The notes: generated from the letters alone by a model not told the origin. Positions 1 to 8,661 are shown, numbered from the stretch's first letter. The stretch: 64,000 nt of DNA from Fidelibacterota bacterium (GCA_016845065.1 JAERTG010000175.1:62001-126000), one strand, 5' to 3'. Made by a program: numbers and translations.

Positions 1-1
1 C

Positions 2-280
2 GAAAAGGGTGATTCGCTTCTCAGTCAACATAATATTCCCAAAATGTTTCCAGCCGTGCTCAAAGAGAGTAGCGGTGAGTATCCCTTTTATTATTTCGCT
101 GGTGATTTTTCTGACAATCCAGTTACACCCTCAACCGCAATCTTTATGGGAATCGAGCGTTTCCATAAGTTTTTATACAACAAAAATGATGTGGAGGATC
201 GTCGGCAATTCTTTTGGAGATATTACCGCCCGCTTATCTCAACTATCCTTAATAATGAAGTGAATCGGTTAAACCGCTAA
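2..280 (+). CDS. C-terminal fragment of an unrecognised protein (5' truncated by window edge)
   Basis: An open frame runs in from the left edge and stops at 278-280, leaving about 92 residues. An internal ATG at 44 could be read as a start, but the frame stays open to the window edge, so I read this as the 3' end of a longer gene. The segment is rich in aromatic and charged residues (for example YYFAGDFSDN and FFWRYYRPL) and has no membrane segment. I do not recognise the family. The next gene follows after about 150 bases on the same strand with no obvious terminator between. Confidence 0.5.
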   Translation, partial: EKGDSLLSQHNIPKMFPAVLKESSGEYPFYYFAGDFSDNPVTPSTAIFMGIERFHKFLYNKNDVEDRRQFFWRYYRPLISTILNNEVNRLNR

Positions 281-434
281 TGCAAATAGTGATGAATTTC
301 TTAATATGGAAACATTCCCAGCTAGTAGTGATGAATCTCTTCGAATAGCTTAGAATTCGATACCAGTCCACGTAATTAACACTAATTTACAGGGCCAAAA
401 CAAATCACGATTCATCCATTTAGGAAAATATCCA

Positions 435-1772
435 ATGACTATCTTCCATCGTACGTCGCTATTCATTCTCCTCCTTCTAGTTTCTTCGCCAGTACAGGCC
501 TGGGAATTACATACCCTTCTTGCTCAACCTGTTTTTTCATCTATGGAGGAAGTAGCCTATGCTGATGATGTCATTGTGACAAGCTTGGAGGAATTTCTCA
601 TATTAGCTGAGCTTCATCTAGAGGAAACCCTTCAGAAGGAGGAAGTGTGGGCTAGAGAGCATTTGGAATTTTACGCACCTTTGCCGGACTCATTAGCTTT
701 TCATGCCAACAATAACGAAAACACAGTCCGTCAGAGATTTGCAAAAGCAATTCGAATAAATCCCGAGTCTAAACTCATCTCATACTTTCAGCTGTTACCG
801 GGTGCCGATGCTGGTGCATATCCATTGCTGGTTCCTGAAGATGTAACGCCGCTCAAGGAGAATGATGGTTTTTATAATGTCGTATTCGTCGAATTAACAC
901 CTGGCGATAAAATTGACCCCCTCAGTGTCCTGGTTTCTGCCAACCATGAACCCGATTTGGGTATGGATATAGGGCTATATGCAAATAATGATACTGAATG
1001 GGGCAAAATGTACGGCATGGGTACCCAACCTTTTGGGGATGCAAAGCTTGAATATGGCTCCCAGGCTCCTTTTCATATGGGTCTTTATCACGAGGCAGTT
1101 CTGATCAATATGATTGCACCGTTTATCAGAAAATGTTATCCTGAATACAGAATTCATCTATACAAGACATTGTCTGAGCTAGCCTTTAGCCTGGGTCATG
1201 ACTACTGGGGATGGCGCTTTATGGGTTGGGGACTACACTATCTGGCTGATCTAGTTCAGCCATACCATGCACAAGCCCTGCCTGGAGTGGGAACCTTGAA
1301 GATGATATTGATGAATGTCATGGACTTGATGGGCAGTAGTGGTATGAAGGACAGGGCCATTAGGTTGGTCTCAAACAGGCACATGGCCATCGAACTTCTG
1401 GAAAGGCAACTCCTGGAGCGAGCATATTTGGAGAATGATTCAGGTTATCTACACTTTCAAACCCTGTCATCCAGTGGTACAGTTCCCCATTACATGGATA
1501 TGATACCTCGTGAAATTATTACTAAGAAATCACATTCCAGAGCGAAGAGACTAGATAAAATCATTGCTGAGAATTTCCCTGAGCAATTGGTTTCTGACCC
1601 CCAGTACCAGTTGGGGAAATTCCCTCAGAAAAATGAATTGATAGATGTACTTCAGAATTCCGAAAAGCCCGGAGCACTTGAAAATCTTGAGTTGGAACTC
1701 AATGATATCCTGACAGAGTTTTCCATTTATGGTCGTAGTTATGCGAGGAGCATTCTCTCAAAAAATTCCTGA
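435..1772 (+). CDS. Secreted zinc phospholipase C/P1-nuclease-fold protein
   Basis: A 445-residue exported protein. The signal peptide (residues 1-22, ending VQA) would leave Trp23 as the mature N-terminus. In zinc-dependent phospholipase C and S1/P1 nucleases the mature N-terminal Trp is itself a zinc ligand, so this cleavage fits the fold. Residues 268-278 read H-x3-D-x5-H (in GLHYLADLVQPYHA), the same spacing as the zinc-binding core HIVGDLHQPLH of the P1 nuclease encoded at 43803 in this window. His255 and several acidic residues lie nearby. The protein is longer than typical nucleases (about 250-300 residues), with extra sequence before the motif, so the substrate (phospholipid, nucleic acid or other phosphoester) cannot be assigned. 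An AGGA sits about nine bases before the ATG. Confidence 0.6.
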   Translation: MTIFHRTSLFILLLLVSSPVQAWELHTLLAQPVFSSMEEVAYADDVIVTSLEEFLILAELHLEETLQKEEVWAREHLEFYAPLPDSLAFHANNNENTVRQRFAKAIRINPESKLISYFQLLPGADAGAYPLLVPEDVTPLKENDGFYNVVFVELTPGDKIDPLSVLVSANHEPDLGMDIGLYANNDTEWGKMYGMGTQPFGDAKLEYGSQAPFHMGLYHEAVLINMIAPFIRKCYPEYRIHLYKTLSELAFSLGHDYWGWRFMGWGLHYLADLVQPYHAQALPGVGTLKMILMNVMDLMGSSGMKDRAIRLVSNRHMAIELLERQLLERAYLENDSGYLHFQTLSSSGTVPHYMDMIPREIITKKSHSRAKRLDKIIAENFPEQLVSDPQYQLGKFPQKNELIDVLQNSEKPGALENLELELNDILTEFSIYGRSYARSILSKNS

Positions 1773-2219
1773 GTGATGAAACGTAACCAAAACTTCGTCT
1801 AGCTATTGAGGTCCCCTTTTTATAGCTCTACTATTGAATCTAGATACACCGATTTGTTTTAGGTCAAAATTCCACCTTAATCATTTCAATTTTTACCAAA
1901 TGCCGTTAACTGATTATTTCGGTCTGCATATGGTTATATCATTTCCATATAGATTTGAATCAAAATGATGTCTTTTTGTGCTGGACGACGGAGAATTATA
2001 TGAATGTATCTAACTGTATCTATTGTAATTAATCATCGCCAGGTGTGACTGGCATATGGATTGACACTATTAGGCACATGATTCTCATAGACAGAACAGA
2101 CTATGTATTCATCAATACTTGGCTGAATCAGGATGATCTCATCTGAATGACACCAATGAGACTGTTGCACATCAGATCTTGATCAGCCATTGACACGGAA
2201 CACACAAATTGGGGCTATC
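1773..2219. other. Intergenic region, no gene seen
   Basis: About 450 AT-rich bases between the PLC-fold gene and the DUF5916 gene. I find no convincing open frame and no clear terminator. A TGGCAT-N5-TTGA string at 2050-2064 resembles a sigma-54 element but lies about 155 bases from the next start and is treated as chance. The promoter of the downstream gene is presumably here but I cannot place it. Confidence 0.5.
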
Positions 2220-4889
2220 ATGAAACACACTATCATCTTTCTTAGCATTTTTGCAGGCGTATTTGCGTATGAAGAGCCTTTTGATCCAAACAACTATAGA
2301 CAGCGTGAAATAAAAGCGGTTCGGATTTCAGAACCGTTGAGAATTGACGGTCTTCTGGATGAGACTCTTTATCATGGTACCAGCTATTCAGATTTTATTC
2401 AATACGAACCCTTCAACGGGGCCAAAGCCACACAGAAAACAGATATGTGGATAGCCTACGATGATGCTGCGGTTTATGTAGGGGCACGAATGTGGGATTC
2501 GAATCCCGATTCCGTGGTGGGTAGAATTGGACGCCGGGATGCCTATCTCAACTCAGATATATTTGAAGTCATCATTGATTCATATCATGATAAACGCAAT
2601 GGTTTCTCGTTTCAGATCAACCCAGCCGGTTCCAAGCGGGACGAAGTGTATTTCAATGATACATGGACTGATGATTCCTGGGATGGGATCTGGGAAGGTG
2701 AAACAACGATAGACAACCAGGGTTGGACAGCAGAAATGAGGATACCTCTCTCCCAGTTGAGGTTTAGTGAAAAGGGAGAGTATGTATGGGGAATTCTGCC
2801 CACGCGTTATATCCAAAGAACGGGTGAATGGGATTACTACATCTACCATCCATTAAACGAAAGTGGTGCCATGAGCCGTACTGCTGATCTTACTGAAATT
2901 AGAGAGATTCATCCCCCTAAAAGGAGAGAATACCTTCCTTACGTCACAGCCAGTGCCAGCAATTTGCCTACTCGGGAAGACAACGCCTTTATTAAGGGGA
3001 AGGATAGTGATTTTGGAATCGGTGCTGATATCAAACTGGGAATCGGTGCCAATTTGACTGTAGATGCCACGATAAATCCAGATTTTGGTCAGGTAGAGGC
3101 AGATCCTTCCTCCATTAACCTTTCTGACCACGAAACCTATTATGATGAAAAACGCCCCTTCTTTCTCGAAGGTCGAAGTATTTTTCGGTTCGGTAGTGGG
3201 GGACCTACCAATAATATCGGCATCAATTTCAGTGAACCCCGTTTTTTTTATAGCCGCCGAGTTGGAAGGCCACCTCAAGGTTATGTAAATGCTGATCCCG
3301 ACTCATCGGAGATACCATCGGCAACCCGAATTCTTGGGGCAGCAAAGATCAGTGGCAAAATAGATGACACCTGGTCCATCGGTGGACTCACTGCCATAAC
3401 CAACCGGGAAGATGCACGTTATTATCAGAATGGTGATGTGCTGAAGGATCAGGTAGAGCCTTATACTCACTATAACCTTATCCGCACACTGAAAGAAGTA
3501 GACAATGGTCGTTATGGACTGGGACTCATCGGAACTTTCACCCAGCGTCATATTGATGGTTTCAATGTTTATAAAGGGGCTGATTCTGAACATGCAATTG
3601 ACGACCTCCTCTCACACAAGGGAATGGGTCTCGGCGTAGATGGTTGGGCATTTTTAGGGAAGGATCGAAGTTGGGCGCTTGGCGGTTGGGGCGGTTTTTC
3701 GCAAGTGAGTGGATCAGTGGATAGAATGTACCGTTTACAGCACAGCCCTAGCCACTATTTCCAAAGACCAGATGCAAATCAAGTAGAGGTAGATTCTGGT
3801 ATGACCACGATGCGGGGTCATGCTGGTCGTATCAAACTCAACAAGGAAGAAGGAAATTTACAGTTCAATGCTGCCTTTGGATGGATATCACCAGGTTTTG
3901 AATCTAATGACCTTGGCCTGACCTTTTCTACTGATGTGATAAACAAACATATTATGGTAGGTTATCGATGGTTGGAAAGAGGCACATATATTCGCTCGGC
4001 TAATGCCAGCGTCATGTATGCAAATAATCATGACTTTGATGGTGTAAAAACTTCTGATGTCTTTTTTGGGATGGGCTCCATGCGGTTTGTGAATTTTTGG
4101 AGTCTGAACATGAATGGGGGGTATGCTCTTGATAATTTGAACAATACTGCCTTGCGTGGAGGTCCCAGAGTAATTGTGCCAGGTGAAATCTTTTTTGGTG
4201 CCGGTTTAAATTCTGATTATCGCAAGGACGTTTCCTACTCCTTCTCGTTAGATGGAGGCTCAGAGAATAATGGCAGTAATCAGCTAAGCTTATCCATGCA
4301 CTTGAACTTAAAATTAGGCGATCAGCTTAATTTTTCCATTGGTCCTTCCATATATAGAGAAACAGAATTGTCTCAATACATTACATCTATCGAAGATCCA
4401 ACACATACCGTTATGTACGGCAAGCGCTATATCCTATCAAGACTGGACCAAACAGTTACCTCAGCAGATCTTCGCATTGATTATCCAGTCACGCCGCGTT
4501 TTACTCTGGAAGGTTACTTCCAACCCTTTATTGCCGTAGGTGACTATTCGGAATTCAAGGAGTACAAACGTCCCGAATCTGATGAATTTCTGGTGTATGG
4601 AGAAGAGGGATCCACCATTGATGAAAATTATACCATTGATCCCACCGGTGGAAGCGCAGATGATGCATTCACCCTCTATAACCCAGATTTCAATTATAAA
4701 GCTCTTGTTGGAACATTGGTTCTGCGCTGGGAATTCTCTCCAGGATCAACCATGTTTTTTGTCTGGACTCACAATGGATCCGATTTTCAGAACCATGGTA
4801 GGTATGATTTCACCAAAGACTTCAAACGCCTACTCAAATCGGAAGCTGATGATGTCTTTGCCTTAAAACTCTCTTATTGGTTTGGGTAG
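2220..4889 (+). CDS. DUF5916 outer-membrane protein with N-terminal CBM9-like domain
   Basis: An 889-residue exported protein. I start at ATG 2220, which gives a short clean signal peptide (MKHTIIFLS... ending near VFA); the in-frame TTG at 2190 would add ten polar residues in front. Residues of roughly 30-210 resemble a family 9 carbohydrate-binding (DOMON-like) domain, with the IDG-x-LDE opening and a SDIFEVIIDS strand. The following region carries the DUF5916 hallmark: NPDFGQVEADP, then YYDEKRPFFLEG around residues 305-320. The rest has alternating aromatic strands and glycine turns of an outer-membrane beta-barrel and ends in YWFG. The family is common in FCB bacteria; its role is unknown, though carbohydrate or polymer handling at the outer membrane is often assumed. 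A terminator follows at 4926. Confidence 0.8.
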   Translation: MKHTIIFLSIFAGVFAYEEPFDPNNYRQREIKAVRISEPLRIDGLLDETLYHGTSYSDFIQYEPFNGAKATQKTDMWIAYDDAAVYVGARMWDSNPDSVVGRIGRRDAYLNSDIFEVIIDSYHDKRNGFSFQINPAGSKRDEVYFNDTWTDDSWDGIWEGETTIDNQGWTAEMRIPLSQLRFSEKGEYVWGILPTRYIQRTGEWDYYIYHPLNESGAMSRTADLTEIREIHPPKRREYLPYVTASASNLPTREDNAFIKGKDSDFGIGADIKLGIGANLTVDATINPDFGQVEADPSSINLSDHETYYDEKRPFFLEGRSIFRFGSGGPTNNIGINFSEPRFFYSRRVGRPPQGYVNADPDSSEIPSATRILGAAKISGKIDDTWSIGGLTAITNREDARYYQNGDVLKDQVEPYTHYNLIRTLKEVDNGRYGLGLIGTFTQRHIDGFNVYKGADSEHAIDDLLSHKGMGLGVDGWAFLGKDRSWALGGWGGFSQVSGSVDRMYRLQHSPSHYFQRPDANQVEVDSGMTTMRGHAGRIKLNKEEGNLQFNAAFGWISPGFESNDLGLTFSTDVINKHIMVGYRWLERGTYIRSANASVMYANNHDFDGVKTSDVFFGMGSMRFVNFWSLNMNGGYALDNLNNTALRGGPRVIVPGEIFFGAGLNSDYRKDVSYSFSLDGGSENNGSNQLSLSMHLNLKLGDQLNFSIGPSIYRETELSQYITSIEDPTHTVMYGKRYILSRLDQTVTSADLRIDYPVTPRFTLEGYFQPFIAVGDYSEFKEYKRPESDEFLVYGEEGSTIDENYTIDPTGGSADDAFTLYNPDFNYKALVGTLVLRWEFSPGSTMFFVWTHNGSDFQNHGRYDFTKDFKRLLKSEADDVFALKLSYWFG

Positions 4890-4925
4890 TATTTTACTCT
4901 GACAGACCTTTATGAATACGATAGA

Positions 4926-4956
4926 GAGGCCAGCTTTGCTGGCCTCTTACTTTTTA
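4926..4956 (+). terminator. Rho-independent terminator after the DUF5916 gene
   Basis: A perfect 9-bp stem (GAGGCCAGC at 4926-4934 with GCTGGCCTC at 4938-4946), a three-base TTT loop, then a T-rich tract. It lies 37 bases after the stop codon. Confidence 0.9.
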
Positions 4957-5612
4957 TTCGCCCAAGCGAGCCTACAGAGAAAGGTTTCTGGAGGAGACCC
5001 CGATGTAATGAAGAACATGAATCCAGTGCGTCCTAGCTGACCAGGAGCCTAGTCTTTTAGCACGCTTCGTCATTAACTGAGAAAAGCATGTAATATTCTT
5101 AAATGAAAGTTTTTTAATGTTGAGAATTTATGAAACTAATATGATCATGATTTGCTAAAGTATTGATAATTGTGCAGTAACAAAAGGCCGTAATTCAGTA
5201 CCCACAAGTGAATGAGAACTGTTCGTAATTACTACTATATTGCATATAGACCACCCTTCCATATATTTCAATGTTCAAAAGGTTTCTTCTCAATCAGGGA
5301 GTGTTTTACTAAGGCACATATTGTGTTTTGACCGTTGTGGTGGCATTCTTTTTGCGCCATTCTACGACACGTCTTACCGTCCTGAATTTGATTTTGATAG
5401 ATTTTTCTCAAGTTTGAGCATGATGCCCACGACCATAAGCAGTCTAAACCATTGATTGCTCCCCAGTTGTTGGGTTTTTTTTAAAGGAAATACTTGCTGA
5501 TGGAGACTATTCCTATCATCAAGATTTTCCAATATTTAGGAATGCTTAGGAGTAGATTCTCAATCGTAAGAATGAATGAAATTAACAATAGAAGTTAACA
5601 TGGAGGAAAGAA
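4957..5612. other. Intergenic region upstream of the cytochrome gene
   Basis: About 650 bases without a supported gene. A 71-codon frame at 5240-5455 has no ribosome-binding site or recognisable protein character and is not called. A weak CCCA/TGGG hairpin followed by eight T at about 5462-5483 could be a terminator or part of a leader. The promoter of the cytochrome gene should lie here but no clear -35/-10 pair is visible. Confidence 0.4.
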
Positions 5613-6668
5613 ATGAGTAAAAAAATCAACCTGTTTGCTATCCTGGTATTGTCCTTGATGGTGATGTTTACAGTTAGTTGTGAAGGTCCTGCCGGTGCAG
5701 ATGGTATTGCTGGTGCTGATGGTGCCGATGGTGCTGATGGTGCTGATGGTGTCGATGCTAACTCAAATTGTCTGGATTGTCACTCCGCGGATCGATGGGA
5801 TGGTATTGAAGGCTTGTATGCCATTTCAGGCCATGCAAATCCTGGTCGTGGTCTAACCTATGCTGGTGCTCTTGATGGATGCGCCCGTTGTCATTCAGGC
5901 CAAGGGTTCACAGATTTTGTTGCTGGCTATACAAGAACAGATATTGATGAAGCATCAGCCTTGTCTTGTGAGTCCTGCCACGGAAATCATGGCGTTCTTG
6001 AAGGTGATGTCGACGCACCCATGGCAACCACTGACCCAGTGGTTCTTATAGTTGATCCAACAATGTCAATTGATCTTGCTAGTACATCCAACCTTTGTGG
6101 TACCTGTCACAACTCTAGAAGGAATGGCGACTACTATGCGACTGTCGATTCAGTAGAGATCGACGGTGTCATGACTGAAGTTGGAGATGGCATGATGGGA
6201 ATCAGCAGTACCCATGCTGGTCCTCACTACAGTGCTCAGCTGAATACCATGAAGGGTTTAGGCGGCTACGGTGCTAGCTCAGAAAGTACACACGCAACTG
6301 TTGGTTGTGTTAGTTGTCACATGGGCGAATCCACTGATACACAAGGTGGACATACATTTGATCCAAATTTGGCTAACTGTACAGTTGCCTGTCACTCAAG
6401 TGTCACAGATATCGAGGCTTTCGCAACTGAAAAGCATGATGCTACCAAAGCTCGGATGGACGCTATTGCAGATGCTTTGGTTACAGCTGGAGCTCTGTCA
6501 GTAGATGATGATGGACATTACAGTCCTGCAGTTAGCATCGTCACTGACGATGTTTTCGAAGCATTCTGGAACTATAGAGTCATGTACCAGGATCACAGCT
6601 ATGGTGTACATAACCCAGGTTATTACAACACCATGCTGACTACAGCTGAGGCTAAACTCGGTCTGTAA
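5613..6668 (+). CDS. Multiheme c-type cytochrome lipoprotein with collagen-like linker
   Basis: A 351-residue predicted lipoprotein: a hydrophobic signal followed by FTVSC, with the lipid-modified Cys at residue 23. Residues 25-46 are Gly-x-Asp-Gly/Gly-Ala-Asp repeats, a collagen-like stalk. Five canonical CxxCH heme sites follow (CLDCH at 53-57, then CARCH, CESCH, CGTCH, CVSCH), plus a sixth non-canonical C-x3-CH site (CTVACH). Extra His residues (SGH, STHAGPHYS, GGH) could serve as distal ligands. The protein should sit in the outer membrane or periplasm and pass electrons; its partner is unknown because it forms a single-gene unit with its own terminator at 6691. GGAGG precedes the ATG by eight bases. 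The heme count (five or six) depends on whether the CX3CH site is filled. Confidence 0.85.
   Translation: MSKKINLFAILVLSLMVMFTVSCEGPAGADGIAGADGADGADGADGVDANSNCLDCHSADRWDGIEGLYAISGHANPGRGLTYAGALDGCARCHSGQGFTDFVAGYTRTDIDEASALSCESCHGNHGVLEGDVDAPMATTDPVVLIVDPTMSIDLASTSNLCGTCHNSRRNGDYYATVDSVEIDGVMTEVGDGMMGISSTHAGPHYSAQLNTMKGLGGYGASSESTHATVGCVSCHMGESTDTQGGHTFDPNLANCTVACHSSVTDIEAFATEKHDATKARMDAIADALVTAGALSVDDDGHYSPAVSIVTDDVFEAFWNYRVMYQDHSYGVHNPGYYNTMLTTAEAKLGL
5712..5756 (+). repeat. Tandem 9-bp repeat encoding the Gly-Ala-Asp stalk
   Basis: Five consecutive 9-base units of the form GGTGCTGAT (with GCC and GTC variants) inside the cytochrome gene encode the collagen-like Gly-Ala-Asp stalk. Such tandem units can change in number by slippage in frame, altering stalk length without disrupting the protein. 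Confidence 0.85.
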
Positions 6669-6690
6669 TCTTCATTAGAAATGATTGACA

Positions 6691-6725
6691 AAAGCGGCCA
6701 CCCGTTTGGGTGGCCGCTTTTTTTG
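6691..6725 (+). terminator. Strong rho-independent terminator after the cytochrome gene
   Basis: A perfect 13-bp stem (6691-6703 with 6708-6720) with a GTTT loop, preceded by A residues and followed by a T run, so it could work in both directions. It lies 23 bases after the cytochrome stop codon. Confidence 0.95.
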
Positions 6726-6787
6726 CTATCCCCACATTGCCTACCATAAAATGGCAAGGGTCTCGGCAAGCTCAGCCTCCGAAGTCA

Positions 6788-6811
6788 GTCATCCTAGACT
6801 TGTCGAAGGAT
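6788..6811 (+). repeat. Dispersed intergenic repeat, family A copy 1
   Basis: A 24-base unit GTCATCCT-N5-TTGTCGAAGGAT. Related copies lie at 6953-6976 and 18097-18120. All are in intergenic DNA on the same strand. The string resembles a short repeat seen between genes in many unrelated bacteria. Confidence 0.75.
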
Positions 6812-6829
6812 TATATTCGATTGCGGTCT

Positions 6830-6863
6830 GAGATTGCTTCGTCGCAAGCTTCTCGCAAAGACG
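6830..6863 (-). repeat. Dispersed intergenic repeat, family B copy 1
   Basis: Reads GAGATTGCTTC ... TCTCGCAAAGACG on the plus strand. It is the inverted counterpart of the copy at 15039-15078, which begins CGTCTTTGCGA and ends GAAGCAATCTC. The ends are conserved while the centre differs, as in small hairpin-forming intergenic repeats. Confidence 0.7.
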
Positions 6864-6952
6864 CAAGGAATGATCCTATCCAGTCTTCGCGAGTCCGAAT
6901 GGACGCTGCGATCTCGATATAGAAACAGAGCCTTTTTACCAGGTACTAGTCT

Positions 6953-6976
6953 GTCATCCTGAGCCTGTCGAAGGAT
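6953..6976 (+). repeat. Dispersed intergenic repeat, family A copy 2
   Basis: The unit GTCATCCTGAGCCTGTCGAA followed by GGAT matches the copy at 6788 at all but a few positions. The 6.7-7.06 kb interval between the two convergent transcription units holds these repeats and no gene I can support. Confidence 0.8.
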
Positions 6977-7062
6977 AAGACATAGATGGTTCTACCCAAT
7001 TAGCTATGGGAAAAGCCTAGAGCTTTCGAGGACCTCAACCTCCAGTGGTTCAGTCTCTGGAC

Positions 7063-7100
7063 AAAAAAAAGCTGGAGCAGCGTTAACTGGCTCCAGCTTT
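7063..7100 (-). terminator. Rho-independent terminator of the sulfur cassette
   Basis: Read on the minus strand: an 11-bp stem (7100-7090 with 7078-7068), an 11-base loop and a run of eight U (complement of 7063-7070). It lies 25 bases beyond the stop codon of the DsrE-like gene. Confidence 0.9.
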
Positions 7101-7125
7101 CAGGATTCTCCTCGAACAGGATATA

Positions 7126-7641
7126 TCAGGTAAAGATGATCGAAGCTCCAGCGGAACGCTCGTAAAACTCACCGACAGTCAACACGGATGAGACTTGATC
7201 ACATAGATCATCCTGGGTCAGCTTGAACATGTCCATGGCCAGTTTACAGGCAAAAACTTCACCACCTGCATCTGTAAACATCTCCAGAAATTCTGGTACA
7301 GTAGGTATATCAAGATTTTCCATTTCATTCTTCATCATCCAGGTGGCAAAATTTGAAACGCCTGGAATTGCGCCCATAATCGTAGGGAAGGGCATGGTGA
7401 TAGGCATTTTCAACATGGGCATAGCCATATTCATTGCAGGATTACCCACAGTTGCGACTTTTAGTGAGTTCTGGGTTTTTTTGATCAAAGCACCCAGTCC
7501 AAAGAAGGTGAAAAAGATAGAGGCTTCCATACCTTCCATTCGAGCGCCATTTCCCATGACGAGGGCTGGATAGACATCTACCAGAGACCCTTTGGAAACG
7601 ATCAGGGATACTTTTTTGATTGGTTCAGGTTGTTCACTCAT
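7126..7641 (-). CDS. DsrE-superfamily (COG2210-type) sulfur-relay protein
   Basis: A 171-residue cytoplasmic protein of the DsrE/F-like superfamily. I start at ATG 7641 because AAGGAG lies seven bases upstream. The N-terminal beta strand (KKVSLIVSKGSL), the MEASIFFTFFGL stretch and the FACKLAMDMF motif match the larger DsrE-like proteins annotated as peroxiredoxin-family or DsrE2-like. The Cys of FACKLAM is the usual active-site Cys for persulfide carriage. A second Cys (DDLCDQ) follows twelve residues later. It is the last gene of a four-gene unit after the SQR, DUF1641 and DsrC-like genes, so it probably accepts or stores sulfane sulfur released by sulfide oxidation. The exact partner is not shown by the sequence. 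Confidence 0.8.
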   Translation of the reverse strand: MSEQPEPIKKVSLIVSKGSLVDVYPALVMGNGARMEGMEASIFFTFFGLGALIKKTQNSLKVATVGNPAMNMAMPMLKMPITMPFPTIMGAIPGVSNFATWMMKNEMENLDIPTVPEFLEMFTDAGGEVFACKLAMDMFKLTQDDLCDQVSSVLTVGEFYERSAGASIIFT

Positions 7642-7652
7642 CTCGATACTCC

Positions 7653-7970
7653 TTAGATGCAACCCTGGGGTTTACCCAGACCAGCAATTTTTGCAGCTTT
7701 CTTAGCTGGACCACCAGGAAAGAGAGCATAAAGTTCCTTGGTAGGTACAACATTAAGCTTATTCATTTTTCGAATTGAAGGGGCCGTGCCATTTTCTTCA
7801 AATTCCTTACGCATAAAGTTGAGTACATCGATATGACGATCTGTTAAGGCCTCAATTCCCTCTTCCTTGGCGATGGCGGCTGCCAGATCGAGGTTCCATA
7901 CTGTGTGGTCAGTGAGAAATCCCTCTGCATCCACATCGACTGAGATTCCAGCAAGTTCTTTTGTTGTCAT
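7653..7970 (-). CDS. DsrC/TusE-family sulfur carrier with a single C-terminal Cys
   Basis: A 105-residue protein. The start at ATG 7970 (MTTKELAG) has GGAG just upstream, and the size equals that of DsrC/TusE proteins. Family signatures are VDVDAEGFL near the N-terminus, and EEGIEALTDRHIDVLNFMR and NGTAPSIRKM in the middle. The C-terminal arm ends KPQGCI with the essential penultimate Cys. The second redox Cys of dissimilatory DsrC, eleven residues earlier, is Ala here (KKAAKIAG instead of the usual CKIAG). It therefore cannot form the intramolecular trisulfide of dissimilatory sulfite reduction and is more like TusE or a simple persulfide carrier. It lies one base after the DUF1641 gene and eleven before the DsrE-like gene. 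Confidence 0.88.
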   Translation of the reverse strand: MTTKELAGISVDVDAEGFLTDHTVWNLDLAAAIAKEEGIEALTDRHIDVLNFMRKEFEENGTAPSIRKMNKLNVVPTKELYALFPGGPAKKAAKIAGLGKPQGCI

Positions 7971-7971
7971 T

Positions 7972-8661
7972 TTATTTTTCTCCTTTAATAGATTTAGATT
8001 CTTGTTGGGCAAAATTTTTCATAAATGCGATTATAAACCCTAAGCCCCGTTTCATCTCAGGCGTGTTCAACTCTCTCATCGCTTTCCAGATGGAGACTTC
8101 CTGAATATCATCCACATTCATTTTGTCAAATACGGTAATACCATTTTTGATGGCTCCCATCATTTGGGGTTGAGTGATTGATTTAAGCGTTTCAAGGATG
8201 GGTACAATATTATCGGCTAATAACTTGACGTCTTCACCTGAAAAATGCTCAACAACATTGTCACTGATATGCACAGCCTCGCTTGCAAATTCGAAGTATT
8301 TTGCCCGATCCAACTTATCCAGACTATCCAGAGTATCTGCGAACAGTTCTTTTCCTATGGGTTTGAAATCTTCAAAGAAATCAAGGGCACTTTCAAGCTT
8401 GCCTATCACTTCGGTGATGTTGTTGGTATTTCTCAATATGAGTTTAATGAGATGGAGGAAGTCCCCAGTCCTGACAAAAGGAGCAATATCCTCAAATTCT
8501 TCAATGGCTCCTGCGAAGAGATCCTTTGCTACTCGAGTTAGATCCTCCTTTAGATCTTCCATCTCCTGTCGCTGCTGTCTGACCAGAGCCAGTTCAGCTG
8601 TGATTCCATCCAGAGTAGTCTGGATTTCTGCCAGCTGACCAGAAATATCGCTGCCGCTCAT
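7972..8661 (-). CDS. DUF1641 protein
   Basis: A 229-residue, mostly helical soluble protein. Residues 5-45 form an amphipathic, coiled-coil-like stretch (LAEIQTTLDGITAELALVRQQ). The middle and C-terminal parts contain the DUF1641 features FFEDFKPIGKE and a late block resembling AMRELNTPEMKRGLGFIIAFMK. DUF1641 proteins are repeatedly found next to sulfide:quinone oxidoreductase-like flavoproteins. Their function is unknown; a role as an SQR partner or scaffold is inference from neighbourhood. The gene starts one base after the SQR stop codon and ends one base before the DsrC-like start, so all three should be co-translated. Confidence 0.8.
   Translation of the reverse strand: MSGSDISGQLAEIQTTLDGITAELALVRQQRQEMEDLKEDLTRVAKDLFAGAIEEFEDIAPFVRTGDFLHLIKLILRNTNNITEVIGKLESALDFFEDFKPIGKELFADTLDSLDKLDRAKYFEFASEAVHISDNVVEHFSGEDVKLLADNIVPILETLKSITQPQMMGAIKNGITVFDKMNVDDIQEVSIWKAMRELNTPEMKRGLGFIIAFMKNFAQQESKSIKGEK

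Noticed and set aside
2050-2064. Sigma-54-like TGGCAT-N5-TTGA on the plus strand
   Set aside because: It matches at the same quality as the 43198 element, but lies about 155 bases from the nearest start and near no activator; about two such matches are expected by chance in the window.
5240-5455. 71-codon open frame upstream of the cytochrome gene
   Set aside because: No ribosome-binding site, no protein-like composition or recognisable family; probably noncoding.
7223-7573. Antisense open frame over the DsrE-like gene
   Set aside because: It mirrors the coding gene on the other strand; the minus-strand gene has the operon context, Shine-Dalgarno and family motifs.
7653-7970. Dissimilatory DsrC for sulfite reductase
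   Set aside because: The second conserved Cys of DsrC is Ala, and no dsrAB or related genes are in the window, so a TusE-like or general persulfide carrier fits better.
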